Assembly: GCA_030533325.1 (NCBI GenBank) | Contig: JAUNJJ010000015.1 | Coordinates: forward strand, 1-49,337 | Direction: 5' to 3' | DNA length: 49,337 bases | From: Oscillospiraceae bacterium | GTDB lineage: Bacteria; Bacillota; Clostridia; Oscillospirales; Ruminococcaceae | Shown here: positions 35,064-43,703 of the stretch, in pieces | How the letters are laid out: every line of letters starts with the position of its first letter | Position numbering within the stretch: the first letter of the stretch is position 1 | Translations under genes and position numbers: made by a program | Notes under the pieces: model-generated | What the model saw: only the letters and a program-made list of their open reading frames with translations | Database searches by the model: none | What the model was told of the DNA's origin: nothing

Positions 35064-35092
35064 TTTACATTTGTCTGCAAATATGTTAAAAT
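35064..35092 (+). promoter_or_regulatory. Promoter of the second GH9 gene
   Basis: TTTACA (35064-35069), a 17-base spacer and TAAAAT (35087-35092). It matches the first GH9 promoter around the -10. Confidence 0.75.
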
Positions 35093-35156
35093 AAAAGTAA
35101 TCGGGCTCCTGATGGAGATACAGTATATCTTGAAAAATCAGAAAGGAACGAAAAAA

Positions 35157-37691
35157 ATGGAACAGAAAAATAAAATTAACAGAGCAAAAGCCATTGCAGT
35201 AAGCGCTGTTCTTCTTGCTTCATGCACCGCAGCAAATCTTATGACAGCGGCAGCTGCTGACAGTAATACAGAACAGAAGGCTGCACCAATAAGCGAAGTA
35301 GTAAACGATTCAGGTCTAAAGTACGACTATGCACGTGCTCTTCAGTACTCTATATATTTTTATGATGCAAATATGTGCGGAACGGAAGTTGAGGAGCATA
35401 ACCGACTTTCATGGCGCGGAAACTGTCATACGTATGATGCAAAAGTTCCGCTTCAGCCAATAGATGAAAAAAACAACGGTATAAATCTTTCAGAAGATCT
35501 CATAGATAAATATAAAGATTATCTTGATCCGGACGGAGACGGATTTGTTGATGTTGCAGGCGGTTTTCACGATGCCGGTGACCATGTGGAATTCGGTATG
35601 CCTGAAAATTATTCAGCAGCAACACTCGGATGGGGATATTACGAATTCCGTGATTCATATAAGAAAACAGGACAGGACGATCATATCGAAGAAATTATAC
35701 GTTATTTCAATGATTATCTGATGAAGTGTACCTTCCTTGATGAAAACGGAAAGGTTGTTGCACACTGCTACCAGGTTGGTGACGGTGATATTGACCATGC
35801 ATACTGGCAGTCGCCTGAGGTTGACTCTATGGCAAGACCTGCATTTTTCCTCACTGCAGAAAAGCCGCAGACAGACTATGTTGTTTCAGCAGCAGCTTCA
35901 CTTGCTATAAACTATCTTAACTTTAAGGATACAGATCCGGACTATGCGGAAAAGTCACTTGACTACGCAAAGGCACTCTGGAACTTTGCAAATGAAAATG
36001 AGCTTGAACTATCGGACAACGCTGACGGTCCTAAGCAGTACTACAAGTCAAACAAGTGGGAGGACGATTACTGCTGGGCTGCAGCATGGCTTTATGAATG
36101 TACAGGCGACCAGACATATCTTGAATCAGCAGCACCATACTTTGACTATTATGCACCGTCAGGCTGGGCATACTGCTGGAATGACGTATGGAGCGGTGCG
36201 GCACTCAGATGGGCTGTAATTAATCAGGAACATCCTGAGATTGACCTTGTAAACAAGGTAAGAAAAGCACAGGGCAAGAACGAATACGTATTTGACGATT
36301 TCTGGGATGAAGTTGAAAAGTGCATGCCTATATACAAAGGACTTGAAACAGCAGGCGGATATGCATTCCTTCAGGTATGGGGGTCTGCACGCTACAATAC
36401 GGCTATGCAGCTCATTGCTATGCTTATAGACAAGTACCATAATGACGGAAAGCCAGGCGAAAACAGCGAGTGGGCTGAAGGTCAGATGCATTATATTATG
36501 GGTGACAACCCGATGAACAGATGCTATATTGTCGGATACAATGATGATTCCGTAAAATATCCTCATCACAGAGCTGCATCGGGACTTCTTGAAGCTGAAG
36601 ATCCGCGTGAGCACAGACATATTCTCTGGGGAGCTCTTGCCGGAGGTCCGGACGGAAATGACAAGCATACAGATATAACGGCAGACTGGATTGGAAACGA
36701 AGTTACTATTGACTATAATGCAGCATTTGTAGGAGCATGTGCAGGTCTTTATGAATTCTTCGGAACACCTGATATGGCGGCAACACCTGATTTTCCTCCT
36801 GAAGATGAGAAGAGAGGCGGAGCTGACGGAGATGATCCTGCTGCTAACGGATACTGGGTAGAAGCATGCGGTATTGATGATATCAATGCTGACGGAGCAG
36901 GAGTAACGAAGGTTTCATTCAAGATATGCACAGGTTCGAACAAGCCTTCAGACAAGGTTTCAGTACGTTATTTCTTCAATGTCAGTGAGCTTGCAGGCGG
37001 AATAGATGCAGTTAATACAGTAAAGGAACTCTATGACCAGTCTTCAGCTGAAGTTGAAGATGCCGATGGTGTTCTTACAGGTCCGTTCAAGTATGACAAG
37101 GTACCTGATACATATTACGTTGATATTGCATGGGATGGTTATTATATTGCAAATTCAGGTAAAAAATATCAGTTCCTGGTTGGTCTTTACTACGGAGACA
37201 AGTGGGATCCGACTAATGACTGGAGTTATGAAGGACTTAAGATATATAAGGAAGATGACGCCTTCTTCGGTAACGGAAATGAAGAACCTTCAGATCATAT
37301 CTGTGTATATGCTGACGGTGTTCTCGTTGGCGGTATTGAGCCTGACGGTTCAGTTCCTGAGACTTCAGAACCTGTTGTTACAACAAAACCGGCTGTAACA
37401 ACCAAACCGGCAGAAACAACAAAGCCTTCTGTTACTACAGACAATCCGACAACTACAAAACCGGTAACAACAGTTGCAAATACTCCGGGAGAGGTAATCG
37501 TTGGTGACGTAAACTGTGACGGCAAGGTCGACGTAACGGACCTTTCATACCTGTCACTCTACCTTGTCGGTGACAAAAAACTGAACGGTGATTCGCTTAA
37601 AGCAGCTGATACAGATAGAGACGGCAGTGTTAAGCTTACTGACCTTGCAAAGTTGAGACAGTATCTGTCAAAAATTATTGACAAGCTTTAA
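35157..37691 (+). CDS. GH9 endoglucanase with CBM3c-like module and dockerin, tandem paralogue
   Basis: A secreted cellulase of 844 residues, paralogous to the preceding GH9 gene and the same in layout. The signal peptide is followed by the GH9 domain with GGFHDAGDHVEFG (Asp139, Asp142) and Glu515 in NEVTIDYNAAF. The same DPDGDGFVD loop precedes the active-site segment. The CBM3c-like module has VSVRYFFNVSELAGG. A long TTKP-repeat linker leads to DVNCDGKVDVTDL and DTDRDGSVKLTDLAKLRQYL. AAAGGA before ATG 35157 sets the start; an in-frame ATG at 35112 would leave only a very short leader and has no ribosome site. Confidence 0.95.
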   Translation: MEQKNKINRAKAIAVSAVLLASCTAANLMTAAAADSNTEQKAAPISEVVNDSGLKYDYARALQYSIYFYDANMCGTEVEEHNRLSWRGNCHTYDAKVPLQPIDEKNNGINLSEDLIDKYKDYLDPDGDGFVDVAGGFHDAGDHVEFGMPENYSAATLGWGYYEFRDSYKKTGQDDHIEEIIRYFNDYLMKCTFLDENGKVVAHCYQVGDGDIDHAYWQSPEVDSMARPAFFLTAEKPQTDYVVSAAASLAINYLNFKDTDPDYAEKSLDYAKALWNFANENELELSDNADGPKQYYKSNKWEDDYCWAAAWLYECTGDQTYLESAAPYFDYYAPSGWAYCWNDVWSGAALRWAVINQEHPEIDLVNKVRKAQGKNEYVFDDFWDEVEKCMPIYKGLETAGGYAFLQVWGSARYNTAMQLIAMLIDKYHNDGKPGENSEWAEGQMHYIMGDNPMNRCYIVGYNDDSVKYPHHRAASGLLEAEDPREHRHILWGALAGGPDGNDKHTDITADWIGNEVTIDYNAAFVGACAGLYEFFGTPDMAATPDFPPEDEKRGGADGDDPAANGYWVEACGIDDINADGAGVTKVSFKICTGSNKPSDKVSVRYFFNVSELAGGIDAVNTVKELYDQSSAEVEDADGVLTGPFKYDKVPDTYYVDIAWDGYYIANSGKKYQFLVGLYYGDKWDPTNDWSYEGLKIYKEDDAFFGNGNEEPSDHICVYADGVLVGGIEPDGSVPETSEPVVTTKPAVTTKPAETTKPSVTTDNPTTTKPVTTVANTPGEVIVGDVNCDGKVDVTDLSYLSLYLVGDKKLNGDSLKAADTDRDGSVKLTDLAKLRQYLSKIIDKL

Positions 37692-37702
37692 TGAAAAATG
37701 AT

Positions 37703-37759
37703 AACAGCAGAACCTGCATACATTAAAATAAATATATGTGGATCTGCTGTTTTGTTTTT
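37703..37759 (+). terminator. Terminator of the second GH9 gene
   Basis: AACAGCAGA (37703-37711) pairs with TCTGCTGTT (37743-37751), then T residues. The loop is long (31 bases), so read-through into the expansin operon is possible. Confidence 0.7.
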
Positions 37760-37791
37760 GTATCTTAAAATTGTTTTAAGGACTGATAAAG

Positions 37792-38718
37792 ATGAAAACA
37801 GGTAAAATATTAAAATACATGGTTTCTGCAGCTTTGGTTTCATCGTCGTTTGTATATACAGTGTCAGCTTCCGCATCCGGTGACCTGAACGGAGACGGCA
37901 GCACAGATGTTATGGATTATATTCATCTGAAAAATATATTTCTCTCCGAATCCGGAGAGGAAGCTTATTCAGATTCAGCGGATGTAAACGGTGACGGTGT
38001 GCTTACCGTTGCAGATCTTGTAAGTTTAAGAAACATAATTCTCTGTATTCCGGAAGAAAAACCTGACAATCCGGCTCCGGAATATCCAATAGATGAATCC
38101 TGTATTCTTGAACCAAAGGGAACTGTGCACACCGGAGAAGGAACATTTTACGGAGGCGGATATGTAGGAGGCTGTGCGATGCTTGATCCTGTATCCACTG
38201 ATTACTGGATTGTAGCTATGAATCTTGCTGACTATGATGATGCAAGACTTGCCGGAGCATATCTTGAGGTAACAGGGGAACTCGGAACTATTAATATGCT
38301 TGTTACCGACCTTCTGCCGGAGGGGAAAAAAGGCGATCTTGACCTTTATGTTGATGCCTTTCCTCTTATTGCACCTGTTGAAAAAGGCAGAGTTCCTGTA
38401 AGCTGGAAGATAGTTCCGCTTGATATCGCAGATAAGGTTCCTGTAAGTTACAGATTCAAGGAGGGCAGTTCTGAGTACTGGTGCGGTGTTCAGCTGCTTA
38501 ATCACAGGTATCCTGTAGCAAAGCTTGAATATTTAAACAGTGACGGTGAATTTGTTGAGATCAAAAGAAGACCGTATAACTATTTTGAAAGCAGGGAAAT
38601 GGGCCCGGGACCTTTTACATTCAGAGCAACTGATATTTATGGTCAGGTTATAGTTGATCATGATATTCCGCTTGTGCTTGATGAAAAAATTGAAGGCAAG
38701 AGCCAGTTTCCGGTATAA
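37792..38718 (+). CDS. Expansin (YoaJ/EXLX1-like) with N-terminal dockerin
   Basis: A secreted non-hydrolytic cell-wall-loosening protein of 308 residues. The signal peptide (1-28) is followed at once by a dockerin (GDLNGDGSTDVMDY at 30-43, DVNGDGVLTVADL at 64-76). The expansin domains D1-D2 (about 105-305) come after. GEGTFYGGGYVGGCAMLDP, YLEVTGELGTINMLVTDLLPEG and GDLDL keep the two aspartates (Asp173, Asp184) with the same 11-residue spacing as Asp71/Asp82 of YoaJ, from memory. D2 (CBM63) keeps aromatics Tyr229-Trp230 and Tyr262, and ends with QFPV. AAGGA is the ribosome site. It is followed by a repeat protein and a VanY-like gene in the same orientation. Confidence 0.9.
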   Translation: MKTGKILKYMVSAALVSSSFVYTVSASASGDLNGDGSTDVMDYIHLKNIFLSESGEEAYSDSADVNGDGVLTVADLVSLRNIILCIPEEKPDNPAPEYPIDESCILEPKGTVHTGEGTFYGGGYVGGCAMLDPVSTDYWIVAMNLADYDDARLAGAYLEVTGELGTINMLVTDLLPEGKKGDLDLYVDAFPLIAPVEKGRVPVSWKIVPLDIADKVPVSYRFKEGSSEYWCGVQLLNHRYPVAKLEYLNSDGEFVEIKRRPYNYFESREMGPGPFTFRATDIYGQVIVDHDIPLVLDEKIEGKSQFPV

Positions 38719-38744
38719 ATTTATAGAAAGAGGTTTACTCCTTT

Positions 38745-39998
38745 ATGAAAAACAAAAAAGTATTATCCTTAATCTGTTCAGCATTTGTATTGTTTGGTAC
38801 AGTTCCGCTGTCTGCAGTTGCAGCAGATTCATCCGATATTTCATCTGTTGCTGAAAGTGATGTTCAGTCTGAACTTTACAGTATAACTTATCAGCATGGA
38901 GGCGGAAACGGTCGTATCGATACAACAGAACCTGTATCTGCAGGAGAAAAAGTAAAGCTTTCATCATGGGCACTGAGAAGAGACGGATATTCACATGCCG
39001 GATGGACCGACGGAGAAAATGAATATAAGCGCGGCGAAGAGATTATTATGCCCGGAAAAAATCTTGTCCTCAGACCCGTATGGGACAGAGTGTTTATGCT
39101 TACCTATGAAAAACTTGAGGATTACGGATATACCTCACCATACAAGGACGGAACAGTATCACCGGGAAGCGGCATCTATCTGCCAAATCTTCCTATGCAC
39201 AACGGAAATGCTATGTTTAACGGCTGGCTGGTAAATGGTGAACACGTTGCTCCGCTTTCAACTATAAAAATGCCTGCACAGGACACATATATAGCTGTTG
39301 ACTGGCTGGACCCGATTGTATTTGACTATTATGCAGGTGATGTGGAAGGTGTTCTGGGACCTGCTCATTATATCGCTGATAAATATCCGGGACTGAAGAT
39401 GAATCTTTCCGACAATACAAGACTTGCACGGCTGGGATACAAACTTGTGGGATGGTATGACCCGGCTGAGGATAAGCAATATGATCCGGGAGATACATAC
39501 CTTGTACCTGACAGAGATGTCACTATGATTGCTGTATGGAAACCGAACAAGGTTGCCATGCAGTTTAATCCGAACGGCGGAGAGGGCACTATGACTAATC
39601 AGATAGAATATTTTGATTCTGTTGTTAATATTAAGGAATGTACTTTTACTAAGGAAGGATATAAACTTCATGGCTGGAAAAACGGTGATGATTACTATCT
39701 TCCGGGAGCTGAAGTAACTGTAAGGATAGCGGAACTTGGTGCATTTATGGAATTTGATGCAGTCTGGATTGAAGAAGACAGGAATCCGGGAGATATTAAC
39801 CGTGACGGAAAAGTTGATCTCTGTGATCTTACAGAACTTAATCTTCATCTTGTAGGTGACAGTGTAATAACTGATAAAACTGTACTTGATGATGCAGATG
39901 TTGAATATGATGGTGATGTAAATCTTTCGGATCTTGCACGTTTAAGACAGTTCCTTGCACATCAGAAAATATTACTGGGAATGAAAGGTGAACAGTAA
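38745..39998 (+). CDS. Secreted InlB B-repeat-like protein with C-terminal dockerin
   Basis: A 417-residue exported protein. After a signal peptide (ending AVAA) come four copies of a Listeria-Bacteroides (InlB B / Flg_new) type repeat. Examples are GYSHAGWTDGENEYKRGEEI, GNAMFNGWLVNGEHV, GYKLVGWYDPAEDKQYDPGD and GYKLHGWKNGDDYYLPGAE. A C-terminal dockerin follows: DINRDGKVDLCDL and DVEYDGDVNLSDLARLRQFL. No catalytic domain is visible; such repeats are usually stalks or adhesive modules. It sits between the expansin and a VanY-like gene, with a one-base-tight junction to the latter. Role unknown; a structural cellulosome subunit or adhesin is inference. Confidence 0.85.
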   Translation: MKNKKVLSLICSAFVLFGTVPLSAVAADSSDISSVAESDVQSELYSITYQHGGGNGRIDTTEPVSAGEKVKLSSWALRRDGYSHAGWTDGENEYKRGEEIIMPGKNLVLRPVWDRVFMLTYEKLEDYGYTSPYKDGTVSPGSGIYLPNLPMHNGNAMFNGWLVNGEHVAPLSTIKMPAQDTYIAVDWLDPIVFDYYAGDVEGVLGPAHYIADKYPGLKMNLSDNTRLARLGYKLVGWYDPAEDKQYDPGDTYLVPDRDVTMIAVWKPNKVAMQFNPNGGEGTMTNQIEYFDSVVNIKECTFTKEGYKLHGWKNGDDYYLPGAEVTVRIAELGAFMEFDAVWIEEDRNPGDINRDGKVDLCDLTELNLHLVGDSVITDKTVLDDADVEYDGDVNLSDLARLRQFLAHQKILLGMKGEQ

Positions 39999-40991
39999 AT
40001 GAACAGAAGAATTCTTATTTTCTGTACAGCATTAACCTTGACAGCATCAGGTTTCTGTGGCTGCGGTGCTTCTGAAACTATAGAAGTACGTCCGGATGCA
40101 GATTTTACGGTTCCTGAATCCCAGATTGAATATTTTTCAGCTGAGGTATGTACTTCTTCCGTTCCGCAGGAAACAAAAAAATTATCAGTTTCATCAGAAA
40201 CAGGAAGAAACGGTGAAACTGCAGTGCCGGATTCTGTTCCGGTTACAGAAACCTTTATGGTGCAGAATGAAGAAACTCAGAAGCCTTCTGAGAAATCTGA
40301 AGAATCAAAAAAAGAAGATAATCCTTCACCTGTTCAGGAACATTCGCCATCACCTTCTCCTTTACCTGATGTTCCTCAGAATCCTTCTCCTTCACCATCG
40401 CCTTCAGTCCCTCCTTCGGTTCCTTCTGAAACCAGTGTGGCTCTGAAATATGCCGACGGAGTTCTTATTGTAAATAAAAGCTATCCTGTTCCTTCAGACT
40501 ATGTTCCGGAAAATCTTGTTCTTGTTCCCGGAAGCAGTGAAGAATATCTTCTTCCTGAGGTATGTGATGCCTTCCGTGAAATGAGTTCGGCGGCATGGAA
40601 AGAAGGACTGACATTGTGGGTTCAGTCGGGTTACAGAAGCTATCAGCTTCAGACCAGACTTTATAATAATTATGTTTCACAGAGCGGCAAGGAGGCGGCA
40701 GATACATTTTCTGCACGTCCGGGCCATTCTGAACATCATACGGGACTTGCATTTGATCTCAATACTATAACTGACAGTTTTGCAGATACAGAAGAAGGCA
40801 AATGGGTCGCAGCCAACTGCTATAAGTATGGTTTTATTATAAGATATCCAAAGGATAAGGAGAGCATAACCGGATACAAGTATGAACCGTGGCATCTCAG
40901 GTATCTTGGTAAGGAACTTGCTGAAAAAGTATATAACAGCGGTTTGTGCCTTGAAGAATACTACGGACTTACTTCTGAATACAGTAACTGA
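39999..40991 (+). CDS. VanY-family D-alanyl-D-alanine carboxypeptidase, putative lipoprotein
   Basis: A peptidoglycan carboxypeptidase of 330 residues of peptidase family M15B. The signal region ends in GFCGCG, so lipid anchoring is likely although the lipobox is imperfect. A Ser/Pro-rich stalk (about 100-150) is followed by the VanY domain. SGYRSYQLQTRLY, then ARPGHSEHHTGLAFDLNT (zinc His and Asp) and EPWHLRYLG (zinc His) are complete. It would remove terminal D-Ala from peptidoglycan stems on the cell surface. It begins directly after the stop of the dockerin repeat protein; AAGGTG is the ribosome site. Confidence 0.92.
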   Translation: MNRRILIFCTALTLTASGFCGCGASETIEVRPDADFTVPESQIEYFSAEVCTSSVPQETKKLSVSSETGRNGETAVPDSVPVTETFMVQNEETQKPSEKSEESKKEDNPSPVQEHSPSPSPLPDVPQNPSPSPSPSVPPSVPSETSVALKYADGVLIVNKSYPVPSDYVPENLVLVPGSSEEYLLPEVCDAFREMSSAAWKEGLTLWVQSGYRSYQLQTRLYNNYVSQSGKEAADTFSARPGHSEHHTGLAFDLNTITDSFADTEEGKWVAANCYKYGFIIRYPKDKESITGYKYEPWHLRYLGKELAEKVYNSGLCLEEYYGLTSEYSN

Positions 40992-40993
40992 AA

Positions 40994-41037
40994 AAAACAG
41001 CTTCTGCTGAGGATTAACCTTTTGCAGAAGCTGTTTT
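40994..41037. terminator. Bidirectional terminator between VanY-like gene and GH9
   Basis: A 14-bp perfect stem (40994-41007 with 41024-41037; core CAGCTTCTGC/GCAGAAGCTG), with T-rich flanks on both strands. Confidence 0.9.
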
Positions 41038-41056
41038 ATTTTTTATATGAAATAAA

Positions 41057-43468
41057 TCAGAAATGTTCTATAACATGTGAGAGATACTGTCTGATTCTTG
41101 CGAGGTCGCCAAGTGTAACCTTTCCGTCGCTGTCAACGTCTGCATTAAGTTTCAGCGTACCCTGAAGCTGTCTGCCGTCGGCAAGTGCAATTGCCAGTGT
41201 TGAAAGGTCGGTAACGTCAATCTTTCCGTCGCCGTTTATATCACCTGTCATTTCCTGAACTTCCTGCGGATTAGAATTGCTGCTGGTAATATCAGGATTA
41301 GCAGCACCGGGAGTAACGGAAGTAGTTGAAACGGGCCTGGAAGTTGTTTCAGACGTTGTTGTTACCGGTTTTTCAGTAGTTTCTGCCGGTTTTGTTGTCT
41401 GCGGCTTTGCAGTTGTAACTGCAGGTTTTGTTGTTACCGGCTTGTCAGTAGTGTCAGAACCGGAAGCTGATGTTCCGTCAGGTTCCTCACCGAAGTAAAG
41501 CTTTCCGTTTATGTAAACAGGTATGTACTTTGAAACAATGCCTGTTACAGTACCGGCTTCATCTGTTGTACCTTCTGCACCGAGAATATCCTTGTTTGAA
41601 GGGTCGTTTTCAGCATTCCAGCCGCTCTGGTAGTCAGGCATAATGAAAGCAAGAAGAATTTCACATTTCTGCATGCCTTCTGATACAGGAAGAACCGCAC
41701 GTCCGTCAGGAAGTGTAACTTCAACGTAGTAGATATCACCCTTGTACTGTGTTACAGGTGATATAACAGCTGATTCAACTCCCTTTGAAGCATACATCGC
41801 ACTCTGGTCACGGTCGCATCTGATAACAATATTTGTCGGATCATATCCCTTAGCTTTTACTTCGCTAAGATCCATGTAGTAACGGAATGAAATATTGTCC
41901 TGTACTCTTGCAGGCCATGCTGAGTGATTTGCAATCTTAAAACTTACTGTGATTCCGCTTGAGTCAGCACCCTTTGAAAGTGCTTCAACAAAGAATTCAG
42001 GACCGTCATGCTCTTCCTTCTGAGGGAATGACGGATCGGTCTTGCCGCCGTATTTGTCAATCATCTTGCAGAGAATAGCTGTAAAACCTGCGTTATAGTC
42101 AGTAGCAACTTCGTTGTTGATGTAGTTGTTTCTGTCATCTTTATATGAGCCGTCGAGGTTAGGACCGCCTACGAGGGCACCGTAGAGAATGTGTCTGTTG
42201 CTGACAGGTTCATAAATATCGTTTTTCCATGAACCGTGTGCTGTTCTGTGGTGAGCATTGTGAGCAGGCTTGTCACCGTAACCAACAACATAGCTCTGTC
42301 CGTTTTCGTTGTCGCCGAGAACAAAATTAATCTGGTTTTCATAGAATTCAACTATCTTTGAAGTGTCCTTGTCCTTAAGAATTGTATCACTGGCAACGGC
42401 AGCGATAAATGCTGATGTTTCAGCATATCTTGCACAGCCCCAGCTGTCGATAAAGGCGAGTTTTCCTTCAACTTTCTTTTCTGTGTTTACGAGGTAGTTT
42501 ACATGCTTTTCGGCACGTGCAATATATGTACTGTCATTTGTGTTGATAGCATAGAGCAGCATAGCGCCCTGCATAACATCATCCCAGCAGTGAGCCCATG
42601 AATACTTTAATTCACTGGTGCCGAGTTCCTTGTCGAGATTAGGAATGTATGACTTTGCCTTGTCAAGATAAGAGTTGTCTCCTGTAGCAATATACAGCCA
42701 GTTTGAAGCGTAGAAAAGTTCATCATAGAAGTGGCTTGAACGGTAGAATCCCGAAGCGTTGCTGTCGTTGTATGTGGCGTCGCTCTTTGAGGCGTCAGCG
42801 AGCTTGAAGATGTTTTCAGCATGCTTTACATAATCTTCTAACTTTGCCTCATCAACTCTGCCCTTTAGTGCAGCACTTCCTGCTGCAAGAGCTGCAGCCA
42901 TTCCGCCGAATACAGCAGAGCATCCTTCTGAAGCTTTGAGTGTTGCACGGGCTTCTTCGTATGAAGTACCTGCATCTTCCATGCCGTACTGATAAAGTTC
43001 AACAGGTCCCCACCATGTATGGTCGATGGTACCGTTTCCTACCTGAAATACAACTTCATCACCAAGGTCACATGCTGCAAGGTAATCAAGAACGAATTCG
43101 AGATTGTTTACATAGTTTTCCATTTCTCCGCACTTTTCTATGCCCTCAGGGTACTGGTAGAGACCCCATGCAAGCATTGAAGCCGAGTAAGCCATAGGAA
43201 GATTGAATTTTACGTGGTCACCGGCATCGTACCATCCGCCTTTGATTTCGTCAATCATAGTGGAGTCAGCACGCCATTCAACTCTGTTCCATTCCGGAAG
43301 CGGACCAGCCTGCTGGCATTCGTAGAAAAAGAGTGATTTCTGGAGTGCTTCGGCATAGTTGACTGAAGCTGATGCGGCATTTACATCAGCGGTATTTACT
43401 GATGACGGATAACCCGCAGATGTTACGAGTGTTGCAGCTGCAAGTGCAGAGGCAATAATTTTCTTCAT
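41057..43468 (-). CDS. GH9 endoglucanase with CBM3c and dockerin, third copy
   Basis: A secreted cellulase of 803 residues. After the signal peptide, GH9 has GGWYDAGDHVKFN (Asp81, Asp84) and Glu453 in NEVATDYNAGF. It lacks the DPDGDGF insertion of the other two GH9 copies and belongs to the classic CelF/CelQ-like GH9-CBM3c type. The CBM3c is clear (EFFVEALSKGADSSGITVSFKI, AWPARVQDNISFRYYMDLSEV). A long TTKP linker and a dockerin follow: DINGDGKIDVTDL and DVDSDGKVTLGDLARIRQYL. AGGAGG before ATG 43468 fixes the start. It is transcribed alone, convergent with the VanY-like gene. Confidence 0.96.
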   Translation of the reverse strand: MKKIIASALAAATLVTSAGYPSSVNTADVNAASASVNYAEALQKSLFFYECQQAGPLPEWNRVEWRADSTMIDEIKGGWYDAGDHVKFNLPMAYSASMLAWGLYQYPEGIEKCGEMENYVNNLEFVLDYLAACDLGDEVVFQVGNGTIDHTWWGPVELYQYGMEDAGTSYEEARATLKASEGCSAVFGGMAAALAAGSAALKGRVDEAKLEDYVKHAENIFKLADASKSDATYNDSNASGFYRSSHFYDELFYASNWLYIATGDNSYLDKAKSYIPNLDKELGTSELKYSWAHCWDDVMQGAMLLYAINTNDSTYIARAEKHVNYLVNTEKKVEGKLAFIDSWGCARYAETSAFIAAVASDTILKDKDTSKIVEFYENQINFVLGDNENGQSYVVGYGDKPAHNAHHRTAHGSWKNDIYEPVSNRHILYGALVGGPNLDGSYKDDRNNYINNEVATDYNAGFTAILCKMIDKYGGKTDPSFPQKEEHDGPEFFVEALSKGADSSGITVSFKIANHSAWPARVQDNISFRYYMDLSEVKAKGYDPTNIVIRCDRDQSAMYASKGVESAVISPVTQYKGDIYYVEVTLPDGRAVLPVSEGMQKCEILLAFIMPDYQSGWNAENDPSNKDILGAEGTTDEAGTVTGIVSKYIPVYINGKLYFGEEPDGTSASGSDTTDKPVTTKPAVTTAKPQTTKPAETTEKPVTTTSETTSRPVSTTSVTPGAANPDITSSNSNPQEVQEMTGDINGDGKIDVTDLSTLAIALADGRQLQGTLKLNADVDSDGKVTLGDLARIRQYLSHVIEHF

Positions 43469-43484
43469 TTTGATTTCCTCCTGA

Positions 43485-43528
43485 ATTGTAGATATTTGAA
43501 TCAATAATTCATTATATACATCTACAAT
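43485..43528 (-). promoter_or_regulatory. Inverted repeat at the 5' end of the third GH9 transcript
   Basis: ATTGTAGAT (43485-43493) and ATCTACAAT (43520-43528) are a perfect 9-bp inverted repeat separated by 26 bases. It begins at the predicted transcript start and ends a few bases before the ribosome site. It may be an operator or a leader hairpin. Confidence 0.6.
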
Positions 43529-43530
43529 AA

Positions 43531-43559
43531 ATTATCTCATTATAAGATTGTTTTGTCAA
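43531..43559 (-). promoter_or_regulatory. Promoter of the third GH9 gene
   Basis: On the minus strand TTGACA (43559-43554), a 17-base spacer and GATAAT (43536-43531). Confidence 0.7.
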
Positions 43560-43635
43560 GTGGTTCTGTCAATTTTGACGAAGAGAAAAAGAGTGTGTAT
43601 TTATCTGATATGCTGAAAAATTTATAAAACGGGCA

Positions 43636-43674
43636 TAGAAAAAAGCTGTTAATCATAATCAGATTAACAGCTTT
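43636..43674 (-). terminator. Terminator of pilT
   Basis: A 13-bp perfect stem (43642-43654 with 43662-43674; core AGCTGTTAATC/GATTAACAGCT). On the minus strand a T-run follows. Confidence 0.9.
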
Positions 43675-43703
43675 GTGTTGGTTTATTGTTTGTGCTTAAT
43701 TTA

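Noticed and set aside
36159..36668. 169-codon open frame on the minus strand
   Set aside because: Antisense to the catalytic domain of the second GH9 gene; a by-product of codon bias.
37376..37480. Short-period repeats that could suggest a CRISPR or satellite array
   Set aside because: They encode the Thr-Lys-Pro linker between CBM and dockerin; the period is codon-driven and has no spacers. The same applies to 41300-41470.
38026..38505. 159-codon open frame on the minus strand
   Set aside because: Antisense to the expansin domain; no ribosome site or family.
39258..39848. 196-codon open frame on the minus strand
   Set aside because: It is the shadow of the InlB-repeat/dockerin gene, with no recognisable domains or start signals.
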